NCBI RefSeq assembly: GCF_910596095.1
Contig: NC_056538.1
Location: forward strand, 21,686,501 to 21,750,500
DNA: 64,000 bases
DNA from: Thunnus maccoyii
Lineage: Eukaryota > Chordata > Actinopteri > Scombriformes > Scombridae
Direction of reading: 5' to 3'
The notes under the pieces are model-generated. The model searched no databases. It was not told the DNA's origin and saw only the letters and a list, made by a program, of their open reading frames with translations. This document shows positions 50,577 through 62,300 of the stretch, piece after piece. Positions within the stretch are counted from its first letter, which is position 1, and the number at the start of each line of letters is the position of its first letter. The position numbers were made by a program, and so were the translations under genes.

Positions 50577-51580
50577 CCACCAGGGGGCGATCAAGATGCT
50601 TTGGCTTCACTTTTGGGGAGCTGTCATGATGTCCATCTTCATATAGTCAATGGTCAAAACCTACTATATGGCTGGACCGTGTATGGCCAATGAGTGGAAT
50701 TGTGGCCAGTTTGTTACAGGGATAGCCACTGGTAGTGTATATAATATGAATTTCTGGATATTAAATGTTCATCTACAATTTTCTGTAGTGGTCCCAGTAA
50801 TATTGGCTGGTAAAGTGTGCTGAAGTAGCATATCACATGACATGGTCAGAGTGATTGTTATTTGGGGTGCTTTAACTATATGCACTCCCTCATGCCTCTG
50901 TGCACCTTTTTCTGCCTCTTTCCCTGTCGATGATTACGGAGGCTGTGGTGGAAATTGTAAATGACAGCTTTGACAATATTTTGGGTGCAAATTCAGGAGG
51001 CTCATCTCCACCTGATTACTACAGTTACAGTCAAATCAAGTGCACCTGCAGAGCAGCCACCCCACACTAAACTGATATAACAGCCTACATGAGTTGCGTG
51101 TTTTACCTGCAAGACTTGTGTTTTAATGCTGTTGTTCATTGTTTGTGATGTGGAAATGTCAGAGAAATAAAAAGCTTGCGTCCTGGCATTAGTTCAGTTA
51201 TAAAATCCAAATGCACCACGGAGCATCTTTCTTGCTGGCTGCTGGTGCTGTGTGGCTGACAGTGCTGTCAGCCGAAGAGACAATCACACTGAACGGTAGA
51301 GGAGAGGACGGTAGAGACACTGGTACGCATGTGTTTAAACAGGTGTTTAGCCGACTTCACTGCATTTAACACCAGAGGTGAGACCGTCAGTGCTTGAAGC
51401 AGGAAACACAGCCACTCTGTGTTGTGCTGCTATCCTTTGATTCCATCATCTTGCGCCGATTCATTTTGAAAGAGCAAGGGCCTATGGGGAAACTCCAACA
51501 CTCGGCCAGCTGACCAATGGTGTAACATCATCACTTACTCAGTCAGTCACTCACGGACAACCCCAGTTATAGGGCTGGTC
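50577..51580. repeat. Interspersed repeat, copy 1 (three-copy family in window)
   Basis: This begins with the common fish repeat words GCCACCAGGGGGCGATCAAG and GGGGAGCTGTCATG. From 50651 (TGGTCAAAACCTACTATATG) it matches 61721 onward. Its later part (51215-51400; CACGGAGCATCT, GGTAGAG, AAACAGG.GTTTA, GCATTTAACACCAGAG) matches 57400-57550. It lies exactly at the right border of the gene G duplication and next to a pogo-like transposase fragment. Family and full length are unknown. Confidence 0.65.
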
Positions 51581-51581
51581 C

Positions 51582-52212
51582 ATGGCTGGTCCAGCCAAAA
51601 AAGGGATAAAGGGCTTCTCCGAAACCAAGCAAAAAGCTGGCTATGCCTGGTTTCAGGGGTTCCTAAAGCAGAAACCTAACCTGAGTATCAGAAAGCCTGA
51701 GGGTCTTTCCACTCTCAAAGCAGCCGGCTTCAACCGCCCAGCAGTTATGAAGTGCTTCAGTGATTATGAAGATATCATTAAGTCCCTGGGCTTAGAAAAT
51801 GCACCAGACCATATTTTGAACTGCGATGAGACAGGCCTGCAGGACCACTTCCTCTCCTCCAGGGTGTTTGCTGAGTTCGGGGAACCATATTTTGAGTGGG
51901 GGAGGCAATTTGTGTTGCAAAGCCTGTCAAGAGATGACCCATGCCTACATGTTCTTCTGCTTGATGGACAGAGCTCCCACATTTAGAATATTTCCATCTT
52001 GAGGCCCAGTCCTTCCAGTACCCTGTGGAGGCAGCCGTGCACCCCCCTCACTTCTGTCCTGAGGCCCACCCCTTGCAGGACCCTGTGCAAGCAGCTGTGA
52101 ACTCTCCTCACCTCCATCCTGAGGTGAACCCTATGCATGCCCCTCTTCAGCAGCATCATTGTCAGTGCCCACTGGCAATGCCTCAGGATGTTGTACCACC
52201 TCTAGCACGTTA
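51582..52212 (+). mobile_element. pogo/Tigger-like DNA transposon, transposase fragment
   Basis: A 134-codon frame reads SETKQKAGYAWFQGFLK, SIRKPEGLS, AAGFNRPAV, NCDETGLQ and LLLDGQSSHI. These are hallmarks of DDE_1 (pogo/Tigger/Jerky) transposases, with the first and second catalytic Asp motifs. The segment between NCDETG and LLLDG is shortened and the frame stops right after. A second frame (52025-52212) is rich in Pro and His, like the tail of such proteins. This is a dead internal-deletion copy. It lies directly against the left border of the copy that carries gene H (52233). Confidence 0.85.
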
Positions 52213-53177
52213 GGTTGAGGTGAAGACTGCAGTGTGCATGTTTGCAAGTACACCTGTTTAGTGTCTTATACTGCCTCACTCTCTGAAGAATCATGTTTTT
52301 CATGTTATCAGCAGTGCTAAAACAAAAAAAGAACAAATATTTAAACCATAGCAGGTATTTATTTGCCCGTGTATCATTTAAAAAATAAGTAATCATTTTA
52401 CCTCCAGAAATGGATGCATTAATGCATAATTTGCAAAGAAGCACTTAGAGGTTTTTACGTAGATTTGGACAATATGGATAAAATGTTATATATAATTCTT
52501 TTACTGTGATATCAATATATATTGTGACATAGTACAATTTATGTACATTTTACATTTTAAATTCAATTGTGAAAACATTAATAGATGAAATAACTAGAAT
52601 GTCAGTCCAGTGAATTCATGCCCATTGATGCAAATCTTTAAATCCAATATGACCATATTGCAGTTACCACAGCACAAATGGTATAGAAAAGTTTGATGGC
52701 TGACAAATTTATATAATCTCACAGTATATATTGTCATATTTCCCACCCATATTTGCTCATACAATATGTATACAAGAAATGGGAAAAAGATCCAGCACAC
52801 GTATGGTACACTTGTTACCCAGTTTTATACTAGTTCCATACACTTCACTGATATAAACCACTGAATTATACTGAATTGCTAATAATTACTAAAATTTCAG
52901 TTCCACCTCTCTGTCTTTCCATAAATGCAACTCCTTATTCCTCTCTCTTACTCTCTGAGTGACGTTTATACGTCAGTATCTATCTTTTAATTAATTTCCA
53001 TTCCTTGTAGCAACGCCATTTCACCAAATCCAGGCAGTCACCTCCCTCCAACCCTGGTCTGGAAGAGGGTCCTGAAGGAAGTTGCATGTTCAATACCTAC
53101 GCTACCCTAAAAGCACTTTTATTGAAAAACAAAAAATATTCCTATTCATATCATTCGGGAATTGGCGGTGTGCACTC

Positions 53178-53219
53178 ATTGGCTGGTGATGTTTCTGTTC
53201 TCACATAAAAGCTATAAAG
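53178..53219 (+). promoter_or_regulatory. Putative core promoter of gene H (inverted CCAAT plus TATA)
   Basis: ATTGG at 53178-53182 within CATTGGCTGG, and TATAAAG at 53213-53219. Same arrangement as gene G. Confidence 0.5.
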
Positions 53220-53268
53220 ATCAGGTCCCAGGTCAAAATTGCTTCAGTGAACGAGAGGGTGGCTCGTG

Positions 53269-56200
53269 ATGGGTTGGATCACTATCATCTTACTCACTCT
53301 GCTGGCAACAACAAAGTCAGAGAAACAAACATGCAGAGTGATTGGGCAGACAGGGTTCATGGAATTTTCTAAAGAAGGTGATCTTATTATAGGAGGAGTT
53401 TTCTCTATGACTAGTACACGTACACTGATAGATAATGACTTCCAGGCAATTCCATATGCATACTGCAAAAAGTAAGTGAATATGCTTAAAATATGTACAA
53501 TCACATGTTGTGTTTTACATGTTTTTATGTGTTGCAAGATGATCCGCTGTAATAACTTGTTTAGTGGTGCTGTGTCAAAACTTAACACTGTGTTTGCAGG
53601 TGGAATGACAGGGAATTGAAGTTTGCCCGGACACTGATTTTCACGGTGGAGGAGATCAACAGAGATACTAAGCTCCTTCCAGGAGTGAGTCTGGGCTACA
53701 GGCTCTACAATGGCTGTGGGAGTGAAAACCTGATACGAGCAGCTGTTGAGGCTGTAAATGGAGAGGATTCAAAGGGCTGCAAGGGTCAGATCCAGGCTCT
53801 TTTAGGCCATTCATCCTCTGGAATAAGTGAAGACATAAACAACATACTAAGCCCGCTATCCATTCCACAGGTGAGGATGGGAAATAAATGGAAAATAATG
53901 GGAAATAATTGCACACTCTCCAAATTTCATTGTCCAAAGTGTTTATTTATATTTGCATTTTGACAAAATAGGATTTAACATGTCTTTTTTTCTTTGAAGG
54001 TAAGCTACCTTTCAACCTGTGCTTGTCTGAGTGACAAGAAACTTTACCCCACCTTCTTCAGAACTGTGCCAAGTGACCGTTTCCAAGTCATAGGCCTGGT
54101 GCAGCTTATGAAATATTTTGACTGGCGCTGGGTGGGGATTATTTATTCAGTGGCCATGTATTCAGAGGAGGGTACAGCTGAATTTGTAGAGGAAGCAATT
54201 AAAGAGGGAATATGTGTTGAATACAGATTGCCTTACACAAAGACATCTGAAAAGAAGATTAATACTATTGTAGAGGCAGTAAGGCAATCCTCTTCAAAAG
54301 TAGTCCTGTTGTTCATGTCCTTGTCTTACACCAAATCAATCTTGTCAAAAATGGAGAATTATAACATAACTGGAAAGCAGTGGATAGGCACTGAGTCTTG
54401 GATCACACAACAAGACCTGGCTTCTGTCAAGAGAAAGAGCATTTTACAGGGAGCGATGGGCTTTGCCCTCCCCCTGGCATCCATTCCAGGTCTCAGTGAA
54501 TTCTTACTCGACTTGAAACCATCTGATGAACCACAGAGTGCAATAATTAAATCTTTCTGGGAGAAGTTTTTTGATTGCAGCTTCTCTCCATCAAACACCT
54601 CTACTCTGTGTACTGGCACAGAAGATCTGAAGACAGTTTCTAGTGACTACACAGATGTGACAAATTTCAGGGCTGAGAATAATGTGTACAAAGCTGTGTA
54701 CTTAGTGGCATATGCCCTTCAAGCGCTACTGCAATGTAAAGATGGCTCAAATCCCACCACAGGAAAGCCCTGTGTGAGCAAGAATGAAGTTCAGCCTAAG
54801 CTAGTGAGTTCTGGTGTATTAAATCAGGCATAGGCATTTCTATTCTTTGTGGTCAATGCAAAACATATATCTACGTTTTATATTAAGTATTCATTTAGGG
54901 TACAATTGTAATACAAAATTTTATGTCTTGCATCTTTTTTGTTTGCTAAAATGTGCTGATTCTGTCTTTATAGGTGTTGGAACACATTCGGTATGTGAAT
55001 TTCACAACACAAAATGGAGCCAAAGTGTCCTTTGATGAAAATGGAGACTCAGTTGCCCAGTATGACTTAGTTAACTGGCAGATGAAAGAAGATGGCTCTG
55101 TTGAGATTGTAAATGTTGGTCGATATGATACTTCTTTTCCAGATGGGAAAAAATTCAAACTTAAAGATGACACCAAAATAGTGTGGGGGGGGAACAGTGA
55201 TGAGGTAAATTGAATTTTGGGTTCTTTTACAACTAAATGACAATTGTTACTTACACAGGAGCTTAGTAAATATTGCATTGTCAGTGACATACAATACATT
55301 TATTGTATTAGTTTTAACATGCTGTGTTTTGCCTGATCAGGTGCCAAGGTCTGTCTGCAGAGAGCCGTGCCCACCAGGGACTCGCAAGGCCATAAACAAG
55401 CGTAAGCCTGTGTGCTGCTTCGACTGCTTTAAATGCCCAGAGGGAACAATAAGTAATCAGACAAGTGAGTAAGATTTCAAAATTGAATTCATTAATCTGA
55501 CATTTTGTAAGCATAATTGAAAAAAAGAGTAAGAGAATGATAAAAAGATTTATGTTTATTTCCTTATTTCTGTATTGTGATTGTACGTCTGTATGATTTC
55601 ACATCTCTTACAGATTCTCCAGACTGTTTGATCTGTCCGCCTGAATTTTGGCCAAATGAAAAGAGAGATCAGTGTCTTCCAAAACCTACTGAATACCTTT
55701 CCTACAAAGAGATCATGGGGGCAATTTTGACTGGATTTAGCTGTGTTGGTGTATTTTTATCTCTTTTAACATCAATAATATTTTTGACTCATAAAGAAAC
55801 TCCAATTGTAAAAGCCAACAACTCTGAGCTGAGCTTCTTGCTGCTCTTCTCATTAAAACTGTGTTTCCTGTGTTCTCTGACCTTCATAGGTCGGCCCACT
55901 GAGTGGTCCTGCATGCTGCGCCACACAGCATTCGGGATCACGTTTGTCCTTTGTATTTCCTGTGTTCTTGGTAAAACTATAGTAGTGTTAATAGCCTTCA
56001 GAGCTACGCTTCCTGGCAGTAATGTCATGAAATGGTTTGGGCCTCTTCAGCAGAGGCTCAGTGTTCTGATTTTCACTCTCATTCAGGTTCTGATTTGTAT
56101 ACTTTGGTTAAGTACCAACCCTCCATTCCCAAAGATGAATATGAAGTACTACAAAGAAAAGATCATCTTAGAGTGTGCGCTGGGGTCAGCTGTTGGATTC

Positions 56201-56527
56201 TGGGCTGTGTTGGGTTATATAGGAATTCTTGCTCTCTTGTGTTTTATACTTGCTTTTCTTGCTAGGAAGCTGCCAGACAGCTTTAATGAAGCCAAACTGA
56301 TCACCTTCAGCATGCTGATATTCTGTGCTGTCTGGATCACATTTATCCCAGCGTATGTCAGTTCTCCTGGGAAGCTCACTGTAGCTGTAGAGATATTTGC
56401 AATTCTGTCCTCCAGTTTTGGTTTACTGATATGTATATTTGTTCCAAAGTGCTATATTATTATCTTCAGGCCAGAACGAAACTCAAAAAAACATCTGATG
56501 GGGAGAATACCACCAAGAACTCTTTAA
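53269..56527 (+). CDS. Gene H: V2R/OlfC-like class C odorant receptor, 6 exons, 848 aa
   Basis: Tandem duplicate of gene G, nearly identical. Exons: 53269-53471, 53600-53870, 54000-54803, 54974-55204, 55341-55464, 55614-56527. The upstream ATG of gene G is ACG here, so the start is the ATG at 53269 ([18 protein letters not shown]). Domains occur as in gene G, with helices from about residue 579. Pocket-aligned residues are T164, D184, Y212 and Glu in IGTESW. It lacks the one-residue insertion that gene G has before the pocket tyrosine (SVAMYSEEG against [10 protein letters not shown]). The helix region keeps [12 protein letters not shown]. It has [11 protein letters not shown] where all others have GKF(T/S)VAVEIFA. 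AATAAA lies at 56584-56589, in the same context as gene G. Confidence 0.94.
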
Positions 56528-56990
56528 TATGTAATTCAAGGGTGTCAAATAAAATCATTTATTGTGTTCATTGTGATGTGCTAAATAAAGCAAATCCACC
56601 AACACAAGCCTTTTTTCATTAATTTGTGTTTTTGCAAGATAATGAGATTTGTTTTGCACAAAAAAAAAAAATATATATATATAAAGACATTCAACAGATA
56701 CCTTCAATTGTTTCGGTCTCTTCAGTGTATGATAAAGTGTCAAGTGTGTGAGTGTATGAGAAATACTATATTGAGTGGGGAAAGTGACATAAGTGTCCAT
56801 TAGTAGTAATTATTTGAAGAATGTGAAAATAAAAAAGTGAAAATATAAGAACCAAGGACACAAAGTTTCTACAAGGAACTGCACTGTACAACTATACACT
56901 GTACAAAATTGTTTCTGTGGATAGTCCAGACATTTAATATCAGTATCAAAAATAATTTATAAATAATATATAACTTTGTAAACAGCAAGA

Positions 56991-57347
56991 AAACACAGAG
57001 AGGTTTTCTGTTTTATGTTATATAATCTTATACCCTTATTGTCACACATTTGAAGAGCTTAATAACTGTTGTAACTAGGCCATGGCCACTCCAAACAGGC
57101 ACATTTTGAACAGGCACTGCACTGGTCTCTCTGTTAAAGGAAGGAATCTTTGTCTGTATGTATGTCCTTCATGTATCCCTTGAAACGTTCATCTGATCAA
57201 CTTCACGAGTAAGAGTATTGCTGAGAGCCCAAGGATGTGCATTGTCGAATTTGGTGCAATTTGGACATGTGACATGTTTAGTATTAATAAACTTTGAATC
57301 AAAAAGTGAACAATGAGCCACTCAGTTCTGTGTACACTGTCACATTA
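56991..57347. other. Spacer after the G/H duplication
   Basis: Nothing recognised. The sequence loses similarity to the gene G flank near 56990. Confidence 0.45.
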
Positions 57348-57590
57348 CAGCGGGGTGGGGCTTCAGGGCTCTGACTCTATGCAAGTGCAGCACGGAGCAT
57401 CTCTCCTGGCAGCTGCTGACAGCACTGACAGCACGCAGCTGAAGAGTCAGTCACACTGGACGGTAGAGAAGGAGACGTAGAGATGCTGGTACACTTCAAT
57501 TTAAACAGGAGTTTATACAACTTTGCTGCATTTAACACCAGAGCTGAGAGTGCCAGAGTCACTGGCATTGCCCTCCTTTTCCTTCCTCTC
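57348..57590. repeat. Interspersed repeat, copy 2 (fragment)
   Basis: GCAGCACGGAGCATCTCTCC, GACGGTAGAG, AAACAGGAGTTTATA and GCATTTAACACCAGAGCTGAG match 51215-51400 in order. A short TA run follows at 57622-57642. Confidence 0.6.
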
Positions 57591-57821
57591 CGTTCCATCC
57601 CTCTCTGTTTCCATCACAGTTATGTATATATATATATATATATGCATATGCGGTTCTCGAGCAATAATTAATCAGCACGTTTTGAATGGGCACTGCACTA
57701 GTAAGATAAATATGGAGCTTTTTGAACGATGAATCATAGAAGCTACTCTAGTGGAGTCCCAAAATAAAAATATAGAGCTGGAAAGGAGCATAATAGGTCC
57801 CCTTAAAGGATAGGTTTGGGC

Positions 57822-58878
57822 TTTTTCAAGTCTGTCTTAATACAATACTGATGTGCCATGTATGTGGAAATGGATCTTGGACACTGTAACAGTTCCCTGA
57901 AGCTATTCTCCTGGAATGCAACTATGTTATAAGAAGTAGAGGCCAAAATCCACAGCCCTCATTGTCTGCAAATATGCATTAGCTGATGCTTAAATGATGC
58001 ACCAGTAGTCTCAGTTAGCTAAATCAAATAGGTTTATTCCAAAGTAACATCCTATTTAGAAAGAAATTCCCCTGTTTTGTTTCTCCGGAACATTCCTTGC
58101 CAAGCTGCGGCAGAGGGATACATTCTAGTGGTCACATATAGATTTGTTGCTGAAGCCAGCCTTTTACTGACGTTACAGAGTGATCCACATACTACGTATT
58201 CATTTACACTTACTGCCTCGTCAACTGCTGTCAGTTCAACTGGTGACATTTTCTTGCAGCCTCGCTTCTACTGAGCTTTGCAAATGGTGTCTATTTTGAC
58301 AGCTAGTAGCTTACAATCTCTCAAAGGATATATCTCTGGAATGCATATTACCCATTTTCACAACACACCATAGAAACAAAGACGAGAGCCATATTCCATG
58401 TCAGGCGCAGAGGCAGGAGCAAGTAGAGATGCAGTGGGTTGTTACCAAAATATGTGGTAAAAACACAGTCTGCAAAAACACTCCAAATATCAAATATGCA
58501 AAGACAAAAAGTCATTCCAAAGTTTTCTATGCACACATCCTGAGTAATAAAAGCCTGATAATGTCAACAGACTTATGTGCAACTACCAGTATGTACCCTC
58601 CACCACACATCACCAAGGAAAAAGAGGGAGTTTCATACTGAACAGACTGTAACTTTGTCAATTTAGCTGACTGAAGCTGCTGAAACATCATATTAGCATC
58701 AGCTGAACTTGGAATGCATATTTGCAGAGAGTAAGGGGTGTGGATTTTGGCCACTATTTCTAACAGTGTAGTCACGGTCCGATAGAATAGCTTCAGGGTC
58801 AGTATGGAGAGTAGAAATTGTTACAGCAACCAAGACCCATTCCCACGTACATATTGGCACATCAGCATTGAAAAATTG
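57822..58878. mobile_element. Fold-back MITE, copy 2, about 1.06 kb
   Basis: The left arm starts CTTTTTCAAGTCTGTC. The right end in reverse reads CAATTTTTCAATGCTGATGTG. Shared landmarks in both arms, in order: TGATGTGCCA, GGATCTTGG/GGGTCTTGG, GAAGCTATTC, GGCCAAAATCCACA, GCAAATATGCATT, AGCTGATGCT, and then GAGGG/GGAGGGTACAT. The arms extend about 400 nt each. Outer ends and AAAATCCACAG core match the element at 33995-34540. Confidence 0.8.
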
Positions 58879-58929
58879 AAGGAAAAAAAAACGGAACCTG
58901 TGCTTTAATTATTACTCATGCAGTATTTA

Positions 58930-59060
58930 CCTCTTGAGCTGCTGTGCTCCACAAAGCTTTCTTGGGCCTACTTTACTTAACATCCTCTTTTTTTCACCTT
59001 TTGCATCTTGGTTAAATTTCCTCTCCTTTGCTACAAATTTTATTTACTTTAGAGATCAAT
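58930..59060 (+). mobile_element. Possible worn LINE reverse-transcriptase scrap
   Basis: CCACAAAGCTTTCTTGGGCC and the next frame PQSFLGPTLLNILFFSPFA resemble the PQGSVLGPLLF motif of CR1/L2 reverse transcriptases. The copy is very short and worn. The assignment is tentative. Confidence 0.3.
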
Positions 59061-59273
59061 GCACCTTCCTAAACAATTTTGGCCCAGTAGCTTTTTTGGC
59101 ATTTGTCAAGTGTCAGTGGGTTGGCAAAATTTTACATTTTGTAGACAAAAATTCAGTTTTGATTTTATAATGTGTGTGTACATGCATGCTAGTGTACTGT
59201 ATGTGTGTGCCCTGTGGGAAATAAATCAACCTTTTATGAAAGGAGCACATCCACTTGCATCCGACACAGTTCT

Positions 59274-59280
59274 TATAAGA
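59274..59280 (+). promoter_or_regulatory. TATA-like box of gene I
   Basis: TATAAGA, about 40 nt before the ATG at 59319. Confidence 0.35.
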
Positions 59281-59318
59281 GCTGTGTCCTTGTCTCTCTT
59301 AAAAAATGCAGAGCAAAC

Positions 59319-62300
59319 ATGTATGAGTTGGAGAGACCCATGCTTATATATTTGTCTGTTCTCTACTTGAACACAGCTTCTGGCTGTGAACTGCTTGGCA
59401 GATTTGATATGCCAAGTTTGTTCAAGCAGGGAGACATAATGATTGGTGGTATTTTCCCAGTTTTCAACAAAGACATAAGCAGCACTTCTACATTTGAGAG
59501 GGACCCACCTGGAGTGAAGTGCGCAGGGTAAGTTTAAACAGATCTGACTTTTTCATGCTTCACACAGCCTACTCTAATATTATCTTATAAACCTTACCTC
59601 ATATGTACAGGTATATCTCTGTTATTTTACAATGTATTTTAAAACCTTTTTAGATTTGACCTTCGAGCATTTCGATGGACCCAAGTGATGATATTTGCAA
59701 TTGAAGAAATCAACAAAGATCCTGCTCTCCTGCCAAACATATCGCTTGGCTATAGGATTCTTAACTCTTGTTCATCTCCCACAAATACTTTACGTGCTGC
59801 ACTAACTCTGTCTAGTAGACCAGAAGAGACAGAGTCAAGTTCCCCTTGTCCTCCAGTAATATCTGCCCTCATAGCTGAGGCCGGATCATCTCAATCTTTA
59901 GCTTTGGCTGGAACCCTTGGACCATTTCAAATGCCAGTTGTAAGAGATTAAATAAGATGTTTTATTTCATTATTGTTCTGTGATAATTGATGATTTTCAA
60001 ATGCTTGTTGTGACATTTCATAAGACTTCTATTGGTGTTTTTTCTTTCAGGTAAGTTACTTCTCAACATGTGCCTGTCTGAGTAACAGAGCTAAATATCC
60101 TACTTTTTTTCGAACAATCCCCAGCGACTATTTCCAGGCAAAAGCTCTGGCTGCACTGGTCAAACGTTTTGAGTGGCAGTGGATTGGAGCCATACAGTCA
60201 GACAATGACTACGGGCGGAATGGGATCCTGGCTTTTACCGAAGAGGTTAAAAAGCTTGGGGTTTGTGTTGCATTTGTTGGGACAATTGGACGGACATACA
60301 CTATGGATAAAATTCTGAATGTTGTGGAACTGATTAAGCAGTCAACTGTCAAAGTCATTCTTGCTTTTGTTCCTGAGAGTGACTTTTATCTTTTGATGAA
60401 AGAGGTTGTGAAACAGAACATTACAGGAATTCAGTGGATTGGCAGTGAGGCCTGGATAACAGCTCCTCAAGCCTCCACTCCAGAAATATACCAAGCTTTT
60501 GGAGGAGCCCTTGGATTTGTGGTGAAGGAGATGGCTATTCCAAACCTAAAACCATTCCTTACTGGCATAAGCCCTTATACTGATCCACATGCAGCATTTG
60601 TGAGGGATTTCTGGGAGATTATAGTGGGCTGTAGACCTGCTTTGTCAGGGGAGCACACAGGTACTGAGGCAAATGAAATATGCACAGGCAATGAGACATT
60701 AATGAATTCCCAAGATGTGTTCTTCAATGTCACACAGCTCAGAGTTTCTTATAATGTGTATAAAGCAGTTTATGCAATTGCACATGCTCTTCACCAACTT
60801 GTATTTTGCCAACCAGTTGGAGAAAAAACAGTGAGGCCATGTTTGAACATATCAGAAATTCAGCCCAAAAAGGTGAGAAATAGTGCAAGTAATCGTTAGC
60901 AACACATAAGTACAAATAAACATTTTATTTACCTGTATAGAAATAATCTTGTTAACAATGAGCAAAAACATAAAAATGTCTAACAATTAATCTGTTGTTT
61001 TGCTGTTCTCAGGTCACTGATCACCTACAAAGAGTGAATTTTAGGGATCAGTTTGGGGATAAGGTGTTCTTTGATGAAAACGGCGACCCTCCTGCTTCTT
61101 ATGATGTTATTAACTGGCAGCTGAGAGATGGGCAGGTGCAACATGTGACTTTGGGTCATTTTTCCTCTGCTGCTAACGGTGATTATGAGCTCAGCATCCA
61201 GGAGGAAGAGATAGTGTGGAGAACTGGAAAAATGGTAATCAAGGAGACTTCTTCCATGCACCAAGCTTGTCGTTTATCAACTATGTGTCTCTTTGAAACA
61301 TTAGATCAGTATGACATTTTTTGAGCTGCACTATAATTACACTGTATAAGCTTTTTTTGTTCTTTGTTTTGTTTTTCAGGTTCCGACATCAGTGTGCTCT
61401 AATGTTTGTCCAATGGGAACCAGGAAAGCTGAAATTAAGGGAAGACCCACCTGCTGTTTTGACTGCATCCCGTGTGCTGACGGAACTATAGCCAATTCAA
61501 CAGGTAGAGACATGTATTCACAGCATGTGTGCCTTAGTAAACCAAACATGCACAATACAGTGTCATCACATGTATTTAAAGCCTCTGGAAATTTGGCTTG
61601 AAATAGTAAAAAATACATATATGACATCAAAGTCATATATTTATGACTCATTAAGCATCCACAAAAATCTGAGTGAAAATTAACATTCATAACTATAAGA
61701 AAACTTTGTTCAAACAAGACTGGGTCAAAACCTAGTATATGGCTGGATCGTGTATGGTCAGTGTGTGAAATTGTGGCCTATTTGTTACAGGGATAGTCAG
61801 TGGTAGTATCTATAATGTGAATTCCTGAATATCATCTGCAATTTTCTGTAGTTGTCCAGTAATATTTGCTGGTAACCCGCACTGAAGTATTATATCACAT
61901 GACATGGTTAAGCTATATTTGAGTCAAAAAAAAAAAAAGATTATAAATGCAGTTGCAAGAACAATACATTTCACTCATATCTTGGGATGTTTGATTTAAA
62001 AGAGAACGTATTTTAATTTTCATTTTTCTAATTACTTATGTGTTAACTCCCCCTGCTCGTTTTTCACTCCGCGTTGAATGTTTTGTCAGAGTAATATTTA
62101 TTTGGGGTGCTTTAACTGTGGGCTTTCCCTCATGCCTCTATGCGCCTTTTTTCTGCCTTTTGGGTGCAAATTCAGGAGGTGCATTTACCGCAGTTACAGT
62201 CAAATTAAGCACACCTGCAGAGCAGCCACCCTACACTAAACTGATATAACAGCTACAAGTCACGTTTTACCTGCAACACTCGTGTTTTAATGCTGCTCAT

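Larger units (their letters stand above)
42376..50577 (+). repeat. Segmental duplication, copy 1 (holds gene G)
   Basis: Blocks 42376-42990, 45147-45200, 45600-45850 and 46670-50577 reappear in the same order at 52233-52750, 52776-52812, 52838-53085 and 53140-56990. Copy 1 is about 8.2 kb. Copy 2 is about 4.75 kb because it lacks the stretches in between, including exons 5-6 of the diverged V2R-like gene. The left border lies about 50 nt after exon 3 of that gene. Confidence 0.85.
52233..56990 (+). repeat. Segmental duplication, copy 2 (holds gene H)
   Basis: Partner of 42376-50577. The 52233-52750 block matches the intron after exon 3 of the diverged V2R-like gene, so the copied unit once reached into that gene. 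The 2.15 kb that follows in copy 1 (42990-45147) is absent here. Confidence 0.85.
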
